Positions 33,853-45,150 of a stretch of DNA of 64,000 bases are shown here, in pieces. The stretch comes from Costus lasius (lineage: Eukaryota > Streptophyta > Magnoliopsida > Zingiberales > Costaceae). The position numbers were made by a program, and so were the translations under genes. The notes below the pieces were generated by a model. That model ran no database searches. It saw only the letters and a list, made by a program, of their open reading frames with translations, and was not told the origin of the DNA. The stretch is taken from positions 29,577,501 through 29,641,500 of the forward strand of contig CM050446.2 in assembly GCA_027563935.2 (NCBI GenBank), written 5' to 3'. The first letter of the stretch is position 1. Each line of letters begins with the position of its first letter.

Positions 33853-34911
33853 TTCAGTGAGTTTCTGCACCCCAATCTCCAAATTTTGAGATCGTTCATT
33901 GCTACGCATAGGGACTATGCATAATTCTAGTCTGGGAGATAAAGGGTTTTGATATCTGTTTTACTTTGTCTTTGTTATGCATTCCAAACATGTAGTAACT
34001 CCTAACTTATTGGGATGGATGATTACAGTACTTTTGCTTTATTATATAGTACTTGTCTTGTGTTTTTCCTGTTAGATGGTATTTGTGTTATGCTTTTTGT
34101 CTGTTCTTTGTTTTATCATTTTTTGGATGCACCCTTGCTTTTTGACAGTTGGATTACACTCTACAACTATTTTCTCATGCTGAAACTATTCTGATTTTCA
34201 ACAAGATTCATGATAGCTTCATATTTATATTTCAAGGACATCATTATGTTTTGAATCTTAGTTCTCGGTCAGGATTTCATTTGAATATTCTATTTGATGG
34301 ATAAGGTTAGTGAAGTGATAGATCCACTTTTTGATTGAGATATTTCCTCTTACGGTATGCTTATGATCTTTTTGTTGAAGTATATCACTCTATCAATTTG
34401 ATTCTCCTTGCTAGATGTTGGAATTACTCAATGCACTAATCCATGATTTCCTCTCATAACTCGTAGTTTGTAAAAAAAAATGAAAAAAAGGTAAAAAAAA
34501 AATAAAAAAACAAACTCCTCTACTTGGCACTGCGTAAAATTGGCAATGGATCTAAGAAAAGAGTTGAAGTCAAAATAAAAATTGAGAGGACAATAAAACA
34601 AATAAGAATGCATTGATGTTTTCCCAACTCGTGTCATTGGATGAATCAAGTTCGATTGGAGTACATATACCACACAGAAGATTACTGCATCTCGCGAAGG
34701 TAAGTCCTATCTGACTTTGGTTTCTGGATCTTCACACCTTTGTTCCTGACGACAAATGATCATTATGAATGTCCTGACTTACTAAGATTTCTTCATAATG
34801 GTATCTTCCATGGATATTTTACAAGCTTGATGTGATTTCATCTTTTTCTGATTCCACTCTCTTTTGCTTTACATGCTTGAGGACAAGCAATAATCTAAGT
34901 TTAGGAGATTT
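33853..34911 (+). other. 3' noncoding region of element A with three hairpins
   Basis: Contains GCATAG-GGA-CTATGC at 33906-33920 behind ORF1, a weakened CACTGC/GCAATG pair near 34527-34547 (one mismatch), and TGCTTGAGGACAAGCA at 34874-34889, ending 22 bases before the 3' LTR. A-runs lie near 34470-34510. I see no gene. Confidence 0.75.
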
Positions 34912-36732
34912 TGATGTCTCATATTTCTATAGTCATTTAGACTAATATTTACCTGTGAATCGAGACCTATTTCCATATTTTTACTTCTCATTCTGGCTTA
35001 TTTCACTGATTTTCTTTAGAAGCTTCACTTCTTGTCATGTTGATGAATACAAGACAATTCACTCATTTTTGGAGCTATTTGGAAGTATATTTATGTTCCC
35101 GAGTGAATTAAGAACCTTGATGAGAAGTTTCGCTTCAAACAGAGCTAATTTCTAGAATTACGGCCGAGGCCATAATCTGCATTATAGCCATAATTTCTAG
35201 TTTGAATTCTCAAGAAGCCCATTTTCATTCAAGCATAATCGTATTCAAAAGACGTGCCCTTAAATTTCTCAAAAGAAGCCTTTCGGAAGATAAAAAGTTC
35301 GATAGAAGACATTACGGGTATAGCCGTAATTTCACCCTGCCCATAATCTTCACACCGGCGACCTTTGATATCATACTTTGGCCGGAATTTAAGTCAAGTC
35401 AAAGGTCAACTCACTCGTAAAATTTCATACGAAACGGAGTTCGCTACAGAAATTACGGGCATGCCCATAATCTCATTACACCCGTAATGGTGTTAAGAAC
35501 ATTAAGTGCGTTAATGGGCTGCCATAAATGGGTCATAACTTTTCCGTTACAACTCCGATTTCGGCGTTTTTGGTGTCATTACGATGAGTATTTAATGGCC
35601 CATAAGTGTGTGAATGTTTCAAGAGCTAAAGAGGATCGATGTCAACATTATAGCCATGCCCGTAATCTTCATTACACCCATAATCTCACTTGCAGAGCCT
35701 AAACTTTAAAGAGCCATAACTCCCTCATTATAGCTTCGTTTTGAACGTTCTTGGTGTCAAAACGTAGCTAATTAAGACAGATTACAAGTCATATGTTCAG
35801 AAATGGGTTTTGGTTCTATAAAATGGGTGAAAAGCTTCTTGCATTGGCGATGAGTCTTAGCTTGAGGTGGAATTCTTGGTGAAAGTTTGGGAGAAGAAGT
35901 TCTCTTGTGCATCCATTCTAGAAGGCTTGGAGGAAGAAGGTTTCGACCCTTTTTGAAGAGTTTGTGGTCTTCTATCTTCAATTCTTTATTATATTTCGAT
36001 CTTCTTGTAGAGATTTGTACTTAAACGGCGCTATAATAGCATAATCCTTTTGTCGGAACTAAGGGTGTAGTCTCGTTGTTTGTATTGCATTCTCAAACTT
36101 GTTATTTCAAAGCAATTGCAAATTTTACTGTGTTTATTCGTTCTATGCCGTTTTATCATTAGAATTACCTTGATCACGTAATTTCTTTTCTCGGGCGTCG
36201 CAAGAAGGACCGAATGGTGAATTGTGACGCTAGATCTGCTAGTTCGAACATACTCTGACCTATCAAGAAATTGGGCAGGATTTCTATGAGGAATTTTATA
36301 GTACCTCTTCACCCATTGGATCAATCTAGGTACGGTGAGCCACGAAAGTAGGACGCCAATCTAGATTGATACCGGATTACGCCGTCGAAAGAGGGTAATC
36401 TGTACCTTTTCATACTTCCTTGAGCACTTTTAAAATTGCTTTGCTATAATTTTGACTTGTTTGGATTTGAGATCCATCAACGAGACGAACCCGACGTTCC
36501 GATATCTCTAACCCTTGTTTTCTCCTCGAAGTTTTCTCTTGCTGGATTCGGTTTACTTTGAGTTGTAATTGCTTTACTTTTCGTAATTCTATACTACTTA
36601 ATCCAATTGTCTAGCTATTAGTTAATAATCTTTTGGTACTTGATCACTGTCTCTGTGGAATCGACATCTGAAGTACTACACGACAAAACCGTCACGCTTG
36701 CGGTTAGTTGCGCGTTAGTACGACACATATCA
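34912..36732 (+). repeat. 3' LTR of element A
   Basis: 1,821 bp from TGATGTCTC to CATATCA, followed by the target repeat CCAGG. It carries four dyad modules, a TATA box, and the tail phrase CTCTGTGGAATCGACATC. Same family as the E1 LTR. Confidence 0.92.
35154..35823 (+). promoter_or_regulatory. Dyad modules and TATA box, element A 3' LTR
   Basis: Modules near 35154-35196, 35308-35349, 35450-35489 and 35645-35687, each with ATTACGG- or CATTATAGCC-type left arms and CCGTAAT/CCATAAT right arms. Spacing is wider than in the other families (140-195 bases). TATAAAA is at 35817-35823. Confidence 0.6.
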
Positions 36733-37720
36733 CCAGGCCATGAACGCGTCAACAGTAAAAATGGGCCCAGTTGTGCATGAAGTTCGACGCTCACAACAGT
36801 CCTCGTACCCACCTGATCGTTATGTGGGCATTGTGAGCCCCTCTTCAACTTCGGTGGACTCCATTCAACCAGCTCCCATGGCGTCTCTTCCTCGAGGGCC
36901 ACCTCAAGAGCCGCCGACGGATCGCTACAACAACCGGGTCATCAACTCGGCCCAAGAGACCGCCACCAATGTTCAAAATCACCCCACAGTTAGCCACTTC
37001 TGCTGCTTCGTAGTTGCGTGCCTGGAGATGGTATAGCCCAGCAAAGTCAGCCCGTTCAGCGGCCCAAACGCCTTAGCTCATGCGCCCCATCACTTGGGCA
37101 TATTCCCTGCCATAGTTGTTAGTTTACTTCTAGGTTGTTAGCTTACTTTTCAGGTTGTTAAAGGGTATCTTGACCCTCTTTTAGGAGGTTAGGGTTGGTT
37201 GTCTTATACACCAGCCCATGTGTTTGTCATGTGTTTCACCCCTCCCTCTTGATCTATAAAAGAGGGTTGGGGGTTGTGTTTATTTCAGCTTGGTCGTATT
37301 AGTCGCCTTCCCCCACGCGAAGGCTTAGGTCCTCCAACTCTAAGGGGCTCGCCTAGAGTTCCCTCACTCTTGTAATCTTTTGCTTTACTTCTTTCAATCA
37401 AAACATCCGGAGAACCCTCCCCGGGCTCCAGGTCCTTTGCAAATGAACTTGCATCCAGCTACTGTCTCTTCGGTGTTGCGTCTTGGACCTACGGACGGCT
37501 GCCCTCGTAGCCCCGTGGAGGCTCTGTTCGCACGCGCTTGCTTGCTCAAAAAATTGGCTCTATGCATGAGGTGAGTTGTCTCATTAGTAATCGAGCCATT
37601 GATTCTCCACGAATTTGGGTATTGCTCAAGAAACGTCTATTCGCATTTCTCATCAGTTTTCTCTTGGCTTCCTCGTTCGCAAGCGTTCTAAATTCCCTTG
37701 TCTCAAGACCCTCCCTCGTT

Positions 37721-38499
37721 CTAAATTCCCTTTTAAGATAGGTGAGGATTCTGTGGATTTTGATCTGACTAAAAACTTAAGGAAACCTTCTTTTGTAAGA
37801 TCCTATTGTAGTGTTAAAGTCCTAGATGATACTTTACCGATGACCATTGATTCTAGGGTAGAGAAGGATCTGCTCAAAGTGTGCCTTACCACTAGTGATT
37901 GCAGTGATGAAGCGGAGCAGGTAAGTTCTTATTCTGCATTGTTAAATTATGCAGCATTGCTTGAGCCTAAAAATTTGAAAGAGTAACACTTGAGCATGAC
38001 AGTAGGTAAGCCCAATGAAAAAAAAGGTATGAATTTAAATCTCTCCCAAGCAACCTCATATATGAATTTCTTGGAGAGAACTCAACTTTTCCTGTGATTA
38101 TTAATGTCAATCTAGATGAATCTCAGACTGCTAGGCTTTTAGAAGAACTTCAGCAACATAAGAAAGTGATAGACTACACCCTTGATGATATTAAAGGAAT
38201 TAATCCTGCTGTTTGTATGCACAGATATTTTTAGAAGTGGGGAACAAGCCATAAATCGAATACCAGAGGAGGCTCAACCCCAATATGAAGGAGGTAGTCA
38301 AGAAAGAGACTCTTAAACTCCTTGATGTTGGAGTTATCTACCCCATCTCTAACAGCCAGTGGGTGAGCCTAGTGCATGTGGTGCCGAAGAAAGGGGGAAT
38401 TACTGTGCGAAAAAAAATGAAAATAATACTCTTATTCCGAGTCGAACGGTAACAGGGTAGCGGATGTGCATTGACTATCGGAAGTTAAATGTCGTTACC
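37721..38499 (+). pseudogene. Element B protease end, linker and RT start
   Basis: Resumes element B behind the CRM-like element. It starts near the end of the protease region (KIGEDSVDFDLTKNLRKPSF), runs through the acidic spacer to a stop at 37984, continues with the segment NLIYEFLGENSTFPVII, then the RT start (NPNMKEVVKKETLKLLDVG, SQWVSLVHVVPKKGG, MCIDYRKLN). It ends at the target repeat TTACC (38495-38499) of the solo LTR. Stops and small frameshifts are present, and an A-run near 38411 disturbs the frame. Confidence 0.85.
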
Positions 38500-40356
38500 T
38501 GTTGTATTCCGCAAGTGTATGGATACTCAAAGTAATAATTAAGATATCGAACCACAGAGACCTCGTTTGCCAAGTATCGAATAATTAAATTTTTACTAGC
38601 TAGGCAATCGAAAATGCGCAAGCAAAGTATCGGAAGCTACACGAAAATATCAGAGAGAGAAACTGGGACTAGGGTTTCATCCGCCTTAATTTCCATGACT
38701 AGATATGAATAGATGTTCGTCAGTCAAATTTTATTATGATAAAGACATAATTTACTTCATAAAGAAATCATCTCGCTCTCGCGCAGACAATTTACAAAGA
38801 ATAAATCCTCACTCTCATGCAAGATTTATTCAATGATAGATATAATTAAATCATTGACAAAGAACTCAAGGATCACTCTCATGCATCTGAATTATAAGTC
38901 AATCATCTCAAGCGAAAACTACATATTTTCATACTATAATTTTCACAGGTTCTACTTATAGTTCTCCAACGATCCGATACTTGATCTCTCACAGTATCAT
39001 CATGTTTATTTAAATAACTCAATCCTAAGTTCAGATTATCAGCATGGCAATATACTTCTAAAATCAAGAAATAAGAACAGACCTAATTTCTTATGATGAG
39101 TTCCTAACATTCAATTTTAGGGTTCCAAGTTTTCATAAATCACTTTTCAGTCCATAATGTAAAAACTCTAAATCATGCTGATTAATATGAATCTATGGAG
39201 AATTAAGGGCAATCATCACATAAGTAGAATTATCATGGCAAAATTATCATGACGAAAGTAAAATTTATCTAATCATTAAGAAATTTAGGGGATTACTCCC
39301 CCATGTCCCAAAAGAAGGTTTAAACTAGCATGATCGAAGAATTACAATAAAACATCGTTTAGAGTGATTAGAAATTGAAAGAGGAGAGTAAAAGTTACAA
39401 AATAGGGATGTAATGAAAATTACACCCCGTAATTACTCCCCCATGTCCCACGTTTTTGTTGATTTCTCTTTCGATCGATTTCCTTTCACTCTAAAATTCG
39501 TGGCCGGAGGTGGTCTGTAAACTTGGGATTGACGAACCCTAGGGCGGTGGCTATTCTCTGAAATTTGTCGTGAATCGTGAATGAAAATTATTCCTTTTGC
39601 TTCAAAAATCTTCCCTTGCTAATGCTGAGTGTTCCCCTTTTTTCGTATCTTCAATTGGTGCCCTAAATCTTGAGAAATCATCTTTTTAAGTTTTTGGCGG
39701 AAGAATCGGGCAACTAGGCGCAGAATTACAGTACCGTGATGAACGTTACAATACTGCCGTAATGGCTTCAGAAGTTTCTATAAGGAAACGGCCCGGAATT
39801 ACGGTGCCATAAAATTCACCACAGTAGTGCCGTAATCTTCTCGTTTGTCTCTGAAAGTTTCTGTATAAATTTTGCCCAAAATTACGGTACCATAAAAATA
39901 ATTACGGCAGCGCCGTAATTCTGCCGAAATCCTCCAAAGTCTCTGCCTGATTCTGGACCGAAATCACTGTACCATAAAGTTCATTACGGCAGTGCCGTAA
40001 TTTCCAAAAAAAATATCTGCGGGTTGCGGCCTTGAAATTAATTACGGTAGTGCCATATTCCCAATTTACAGCCGTAATATTAATTACGGCACTACCGTAA
40101 TTTCACAGGAAAATTCGGTTTGAATTTAAATTTTGTGTGCAAACTCCTCTTGATGAATAGAATCGTCCACACATCGAAATTGCTTGAAAACTCATGATAA
40201 TGATGCCTTTTTAGCTGAAATTGGTCAAAAACCAAGAAAGGTGTAGATTCCAAAATATTTGATAAATACGGCATAAAAATAAGCAAAAGAGCATAAATAC
40301 GACTCCAAAAGACTAGTTAATAAGTATGAAAAATACTATGAAATTTTGAGTCATCA
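38500..40356 (-). mobile_element. Solo LTR, Athila-like (D family), minus strand
   Basis: 1,857 bp. The plus strand starts TGTTGTATTCC and ends GAGTCATCA; read on the minus strand it is TGATGACTC to ACAACA. A perfect 5-bp repeat TTACC flanks it (38495-38499 and 40357-40361), within the RT gene of B, whose codons join across it. Its minus-strand tail holds CTCTGTGGTTCGATATC, the Athila LTR tail phrase. Overall order of motifs matches the solo LTR at 17553. No internal region is left. Confidence 0.92.
39720..40102 (-). promoter_or_regulatory. Dyad ladder of the minus-strand solo LTR
   Basis: Five modules near 39720-39764, 39795-39838, 39879-39920, 39960-40001 and 40038-40102, start to start 75-84 bases apart. 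Arms read AATTACGGTA and GCAGTGCCGTAATT on the plus strand. On the minus strand they lie upstream of an A/T-rich, TATA-like stretch near 39690. Confidence 0.6.
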
Positions 40357-42806
40357 TTACCCGAAAACATCACTTTCTCCTTCCTTTTATTGACCAGATG
40401 TTAGAACGCCTAGCTTATAATTCTTATTTTTGTTATCTTGATGGGTATTCTGGTTTTTTTTCAGATTCCTATTCATCCCGAAGATCAGGAAAAGACGACG
40501 TTCACATGCCCGTATGACACTTTTGCTTATCGCCACATGCCATTCGAACTCTGCAATGCGCCTACTACTTTCCAGTGTTGCATGATGGCCATTTTCTCCG
40601 ATATCATTGAGGTTATTATGGATGTGTTTATGGATGATTTTTCTGTACATGGTTCTAGTTTTGATATTTGCCTGTGTAATTTATCATGTGTGTTACAGCG
40701 TTGTGAGAAATTTAATTTAGTTTTAAATTGGGAAAAGTGTCACTTTATAGTTAACAAAGGTATTATTTTGGGGCACTTGATTTCTAATCGTGGTATTGAA
40801 GTAGACAGGGCAAAGGTGGAGGTGATTGGGAAATTGTCATCAGCATCTTCTGTAAAAGGAATTAGGAGTTTTCTTGGTCACGCTGGTTTTTATAGATGCG
40901 TTGTTAAACATTTTTCAAAAATTGCTAGACCTCTTACTTTGTTACTTGGTAAAGATATTCCTTTTGTTTTTTTACCAAGATTGTATGAATGCTTTTCTGA
41001 TGCTCAAGAAAGCTCTTACCACAGCACCAATAATTCAACCGCCCGATTGGTCGCTTGCTTTTGAGCTGATGTGGGATGCCAGCGACCATGCCATAGGTGA
41101 TGTTCTTGCGCAGCGCAAGGAGAAGATGTTGCATGCTATACATTGTGTGAGCTGTGCATTGGACGACTCGCAGATTAATTATGCAACAACAGAGAAGGAG
41201 TTTCTAGCTATTATTTTTATGTTCAATAAATTTAGATTTTATTTAATTGACTTTAAGGTAATTGTTTACACAGATCATGTGGCCATTAGATATCTTATGA
41301 GTAAGAAGGATTCAAAACTGAGGCTGATCAGATGGATCCTTCTGCTGCAAGACTTTGACTTGGAGATCAAGGATAAGAAGGGCATAAAAAATTCTATTGC
41401 TGGCCATCTGTCGCTCCTTGTTCAAGAAGTCGGAGTGGAGAAAGTAGCTAAGCATGAGATCGACGATGCCTTTCCTGATGAGCATCTCTTTGCTATTGCA
41501 AGGATTGATGCTCCGTGGTATGCTGACTTTGTAAATTTTTTGGTGTCTGACATCTTACTCGCTGACTTGAATTATGAGGGAAGGAAAAGATTTTTAATCA
41601 GAGGTAAGGCATTATTTCTAGGAGGATCCTTTTCTGTTTAAAAGATGTGCGAATGGGTTATACAGATGTTGTCTGCCAGAGAAAGAGGTTAAGGATGTAC
41701 TTTTTTATTGTCATGGTTCTACATATGGAGGACATGCCAATTCATCTAAGACCTCTTTCAAAGTGGTTCAATCAGGTTTCTTCTAGCCGACTCTTTTTAA
41801 AGATGCTTAAAATTTTGTTCTTTCCTGTGAAGAATGCCAGTGGACAGGAAACATATCCAGACGTGATGAAATGTCATTGAGTAATATTTTAGAGATAGAG
41901 ATATTTGATGTGTGGGGAATTGACAACATGGGTCCCTTCCCAACCTCATGTGGTAATAAGTATATCCTTGTGTCAGTTGATTACGTGTCAAAGTGGGTTG
42001 AAGCTATAGCGGCTCCGACCAATGATTCCGGCGTGGTCATCAAACTGTTCAGAAAGGTAATAGTTCAAAGATTTGGGGTTCCTCGAGTGGTAATAAGTGA
42101 TGGTGGACCTCACTTTATAAAACAAAAATTCTCTACACTGTTGAGCAAATATGTGGTGAGGCATAAAGTATCAACTCTTTATCACCCGCAGACAAGTGGC
42201 CAATAGAAGTTTCTAATAGGGAATTAAAGAGGATTCTTGAAAAAATTGTCTCTCGATGTAGGAAAGATTAGTCCATGAAGCTTGATGATACATTATGGGC
42301 ATATTGGACTGCATTTAAGACTCCAATTGGTATGTCACCTTATTAGCTTGTGTATGGTAAATCATGTCATCTCCCAGTTGAATTATAACATAAAGCTTAT
42401 TGGGCGATAAAGACCTGAATTATTATTTTAAAATCGCTGGGGAGAAAAGAAAATTACAAATTGATAAACTTAAAGAAATAAGGATGAATGCATATGAGAA
42501 TGCACAAATCTACAAGGAGAGAACTAAGAAGTGGCATGATCGCCGAATTGGCAGAAAGGATTTTTGAGAAGGTGGCCTTGTTTTACTTTTTTACTCTAAA
42601 TTGAGGCTTTTTCCTAGAAAACTTAGAACAAAGTGGTCAAGGCCTTTCAAGATTGTTAAAGTTTATCCTTATGGAGCTATTGAGATTTGGAGTGAAGGAA
42701 CAAGGAATTTCATAGTTAATGGTCAATGCCTGAAACATTACTATGTGTTTGAGCCTATTGAGGAAGGCGTCAACCAAAAGCTCTCAGATCCTCCACCTCT
42801 AGTATG
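40357..42806 (+). pseudogene. RT-RNase H-integrase of element B
   Basis: RT continues behind the solo LTR: HHFLLPFIDQMLERL, CYLDGYSGF, FTCPYDTFAYRHMPFELCNAP and the catalytic FMDDFSVHG (40630). RNase H: FELMWDASDHAIGDVLAQ, TTEKEFLAIIFMFNKFRF. Integrase: only remnants of the zinc finger near 41700-41860, then the catalytic core with Asp in [10 protein letters not shown] (41905), Asp in VISDGGPHF (42095), Glu in SNRELKRILEK (42215), and the C-terminal end near 42600-42806 (RLFPRKLRTKWSRPFKIVKV). At least four frameshifts (including an extra T in the run at 40452) and several stops. Its homology to element A is plain throughout, but it is more decayed by indels. Confidence 0.9.
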
Positions 42807-42852
42807 ACGATGATGATCTTTGGTCGAGTTAGCAACACTAAACTTAGCGTTT

Positions 42853-42870
42853 CTTAGGAGGCAACCCAAG
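42853..42870 (+). promoter_or_regulatory. Conserved hairpin behind gag-pol (B copy)
   Basis: CTTAGGAGGCAACCCAAG, one mismatch in the stem compared with the other copies; 46 bases behind the integrase stop. Confidence 0.75.
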
Positions 42871-43012
42871 CACTTTTACTTTAGTTTTTCTCCTTTGATT
42901 TTTCTTTATTTTTTTATTTTTATGTTTTTCTAGTACTAATCTTTGTTTTTCTACTTTGTACGATTGTTATGAGTACTTTTTATGTTGAAACGGTCATTTT
43001 GGAGGCTTACGC

Positions 43013-43402
43013 AAAAATTATGGCCAGGCTGTAATTATTATTACGACTGTAATTTTGTGACACTATTCATCCTTAAAGAAACATGAACTTTCACAAGCGT
43101 GGCATGATTTCTGTCATGCCTGTAATTTTGAAAGCACCATTTATCTCTCAGGAATAGAATGTTTCACGATAAGGGTGTGATAATTTTTACACTCGTAATT
43201 TAGAGATTCAAAAAAAAAAATTTATATGGGCGAGCCGTGATTTATATCACACCTATAATTCTGAGGGGTTTTTGGTATAGAGACTTTCACAGGTAGGGCG
43301 TGACAATTTTCATGCCCATAATTTTATTAACTTTCAGTATAGAATGTTTCACCGGTGTGTCGTGATTATTTTCACGATTGTAATTCTATTCGCCTATATA
43401 AG
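43013..43402 (+). promoter_or_regulatory. Dyad ladder and TATA box upstream of ORF1 in element B
   Basis: Six modules at 43013-43056, 43091-43130, 43164-43200, 43226-43260, 43287-43324 and 43349-43385, starts 61-78 bases apart, each ending in a word like TGTAATTTT or CGTAATT. Directly behind the last is TATATAAG (43395-43402), then CTAGGGTTTCAC at 43420, and ORF1 starts at 43827. This repeats the layout of B's own LTR promoter (46600-47010), so it is probably an internal promoter for ORF1. That role is inferred. Confidence 0.65.
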
Positions 43403-43826
43403 ATGCCCGACTGTATTTTCTAGGGTTTCACTAGTGATCTACTTGCTTTTGCATCATTTCTTCAATTATTGCTTCCCTTGACCTTCCAGATTGTCCGGCG
43501 ACCCTCTCCAACCGTGTTCTCGTCGTCTCCGAGCAAGATCCCAGCGTTTTGAAGCTTCATTTTGGTTCAATAGTGGATTTTCCGCCGACTTTTGATTCAT
43601 GCCGTTGCTGGTTCACTGGAACTTCTACCAGCTTTCCAGAGCTTCGATTGAGGTAGAAGATCTTTCCTTTGAAGTTTCCTACCATCAATTTCAACTAGAA
43701 ATTCAAGATTCAAGTGTAGATTCAAGTTGTGCAAGTTGCGAGCCCTGTTTTTGGTGTTCTACTTAAGTTTGTTTAACGCATCTGTTCTAGTCTTTTATTG
43801 CACTACATTATATTACCTTGACTAAA

Positions 43827-45150
43827 ATGGTACCAAGAAGAAAATAAGTTGTGAGCAAGGGAAAGGGAAAAGCATCAGCTGCTGCTTCTTCAGCACTCCT
43901 CCTGCAAATCCATATGGAATCATCTTTAGAGATGATGTGCAAGAAGCAAGATACAACCACCTTCTCACGAGACGGATTATGAACACCCATTATGTCAATA
44001 AGTGCACATTGGAGATTCTTGGACATTATGAGGATGTGATGTGGATGTTTGGGCAGATTTCAGCATCACTGTTCTTTCAGAATCAACCACAGACATTCCT
44101 TCCCCTGGTTTTGGAGTTTCTCAGTAGCTTGGAAGTTGAGCTACATTCTTATCACTACCAGGAGGCGACAGGTCATCTCACCTTCCAGCTAGGGAACATT
44201 GAGCGGAGCCTCACGCTCCAAGTGTTAGAGCTGCATTATGTTTACTGGGAGGAGGAGCTTAGTATCCACCACGGCAATACATAGAGAATGCTTTCTAGTA
44301 GCATATCACACCAGAGTCAGACTTCTCACCGAAGATAGCACGAGCCACCAATATCTCCAACCCCAGCCTTCACTACGTCCATAGAGTTCTCTCGCACACC
44401 ATCTTCAGACAAGGCGAGAGCGATGGTATGATTTGATAGTCTGAACTCTATTTTTTATGGTCCATGCTTCATCGTTATCTATTGGACGTAGCATATTTCT
44501 TGGTTAAACAATTTGATAAGGTCGCACGCGCCAAGAAAGGTGCTATTGTGTTAGGAGGTCTTATTACTCCTATAGCACTTTCTTTGGGCGTGGAACCATT
44601 CGGGGTTAAGACTACACGGGGTAGTCCTAGGATCGATATAGAGTCATGTGTCACTATGCGGATGATCATCCGCGAGGGCGACATATTCTGTTTGATCCTT
44701 GGGTCGAACTCTCCAACAGTGCTATTGCCGAACAAGGAAAGGACTACGGTCCAAAATCAGGCAAATTGGAAGATTCCCTAGACTGTAGTTGTTGATGATG
44801 CTCCTATGCCACTGGACTTCATGCCACCGCTACCCTCGTAGACAGGTAGTGAACCATTTGGGATGGGTATAGGCTTTTCTACACCTAGAGCTGGTTCTTC
44901 ATCACGGGGTACAACCCCACCTCAGGTAGCTTTGTCTAGCGCTCATGACGTAGGCTTTCAAGCATTATCTGCAGAGGTGTTCCGTCAGGGACGCCTTCTG
45001 AAGACAATTTGTAATTCCGTCCTGGACATTTAGGACTTTCTATGGGACCACTTATGCTCTGATGAGGAGAGAGATCCAGATCAGACCATGGGAGAGGGTA
45101 GCCCTAGCGAGGAGGGTGGCGAGGAGACCGACACCGACACGGACGAGTAA
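43827..45150 (+). pseudogene. ORF1 (ATHILA-type) of element B
   Basis: Starts at ATG 43827 (MVPRRK), followed at once by a TAA stop at 43845. Recognisable parts: TLEILGHYEDVMWMFGQIS (44008), LVLEFLSSLEVELHSY (44108), TFQLGNIERSLTLQVLELH, the HTIFRQGESD region near 44400, FLVKQFDKVARAKKGAIVLGG (44500), ALSLGVEPFGVK, and an acidic tail of Asp/Thr/Glu before TAA at 45148. Stops lie near 44282, 44432, 44779 and 44839, and frameshifts are present. It is the same family as C2 ORF1; the role is unknown. Possible internal promoter upstream (43013-43402). Confidence 0.82.

Larger units (their letters stand above)
24415..36732 (+). mobile_element. Athila element A, complete at both ends
   Basis: A 12.3-kb plus-strand element bounded by TGATGTCTC and CATATCA and flanked by the 5-bp repeat CCAGG (24410-24414 and 36733-36737), inserted in the 3' LTR of the CRM-like element. 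Order: 5' LTR (cut short at 25794), a patch of CRM-like gag (25795-26142), gag-protease-RT-RNase H-integrase in one frame with many stops, conserved hairpin, pyrimidine-rich leader, ORF1 remnant, noncoding DNA with hairpins, 3' LTR. The primer site and gag start are missing because of the patch. It cannot move by itself. Confidence 0.92.
15734..37720 (+). mobile_element. CRM-like Ty3/gypsy element with nested insertions
   Basis: Plus-strand element with 5' LTR 15734-17390, iMet-type primer site, and one long gag-pol frame (17499-23872, interrupted by a solo LTR at 17553-19383). Its 3' LTR begins at 23827, is interrupted by element A at 24415-36732, and ends, truncated, near 37720. Assignment to the CRM clade (the centromeric retrotransposons) rests on the protease style (FDGGSS, then VWCDV and HVLLGRP), the integrase wording (YHPQTDGQTEVVNR, FNIADLLPYH) and the coding frame running into the 3' LTR. 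It sits in the protease region of element B. At the right junction about 70 bases of LTR and roughly 150 bases of B are missing, so no target repeat can be shown. Confidence 0.82.
23827..37720 (+). repeat. 3' LTR of the CRM-like element, split by element A
   Basis: LTR sequence is at 23827-24414 and continues at 36738-37720 behind the duplicated CCAGG. It matches the 5' LTR through the TATA box (TATAAAAG at 37255-37262) up to about 37720; the last roughly 70 bases are missing. Sequence from 37721 belongs to element B. A short repeat GTTCTAAATTCCC occurs at 37684 and 37718, so the exact break point is uncertain by some 20 bases. Confidence 0.82.

Noticed and set aside
24415..36732. Integrated plant virus (pararetrovirus)
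   Set aside because: LTRs, target repeats, integrase and tRNA-Asp lineage signals show LTR retrotransposons; no movement protein or coat protein of that virus group is seen.
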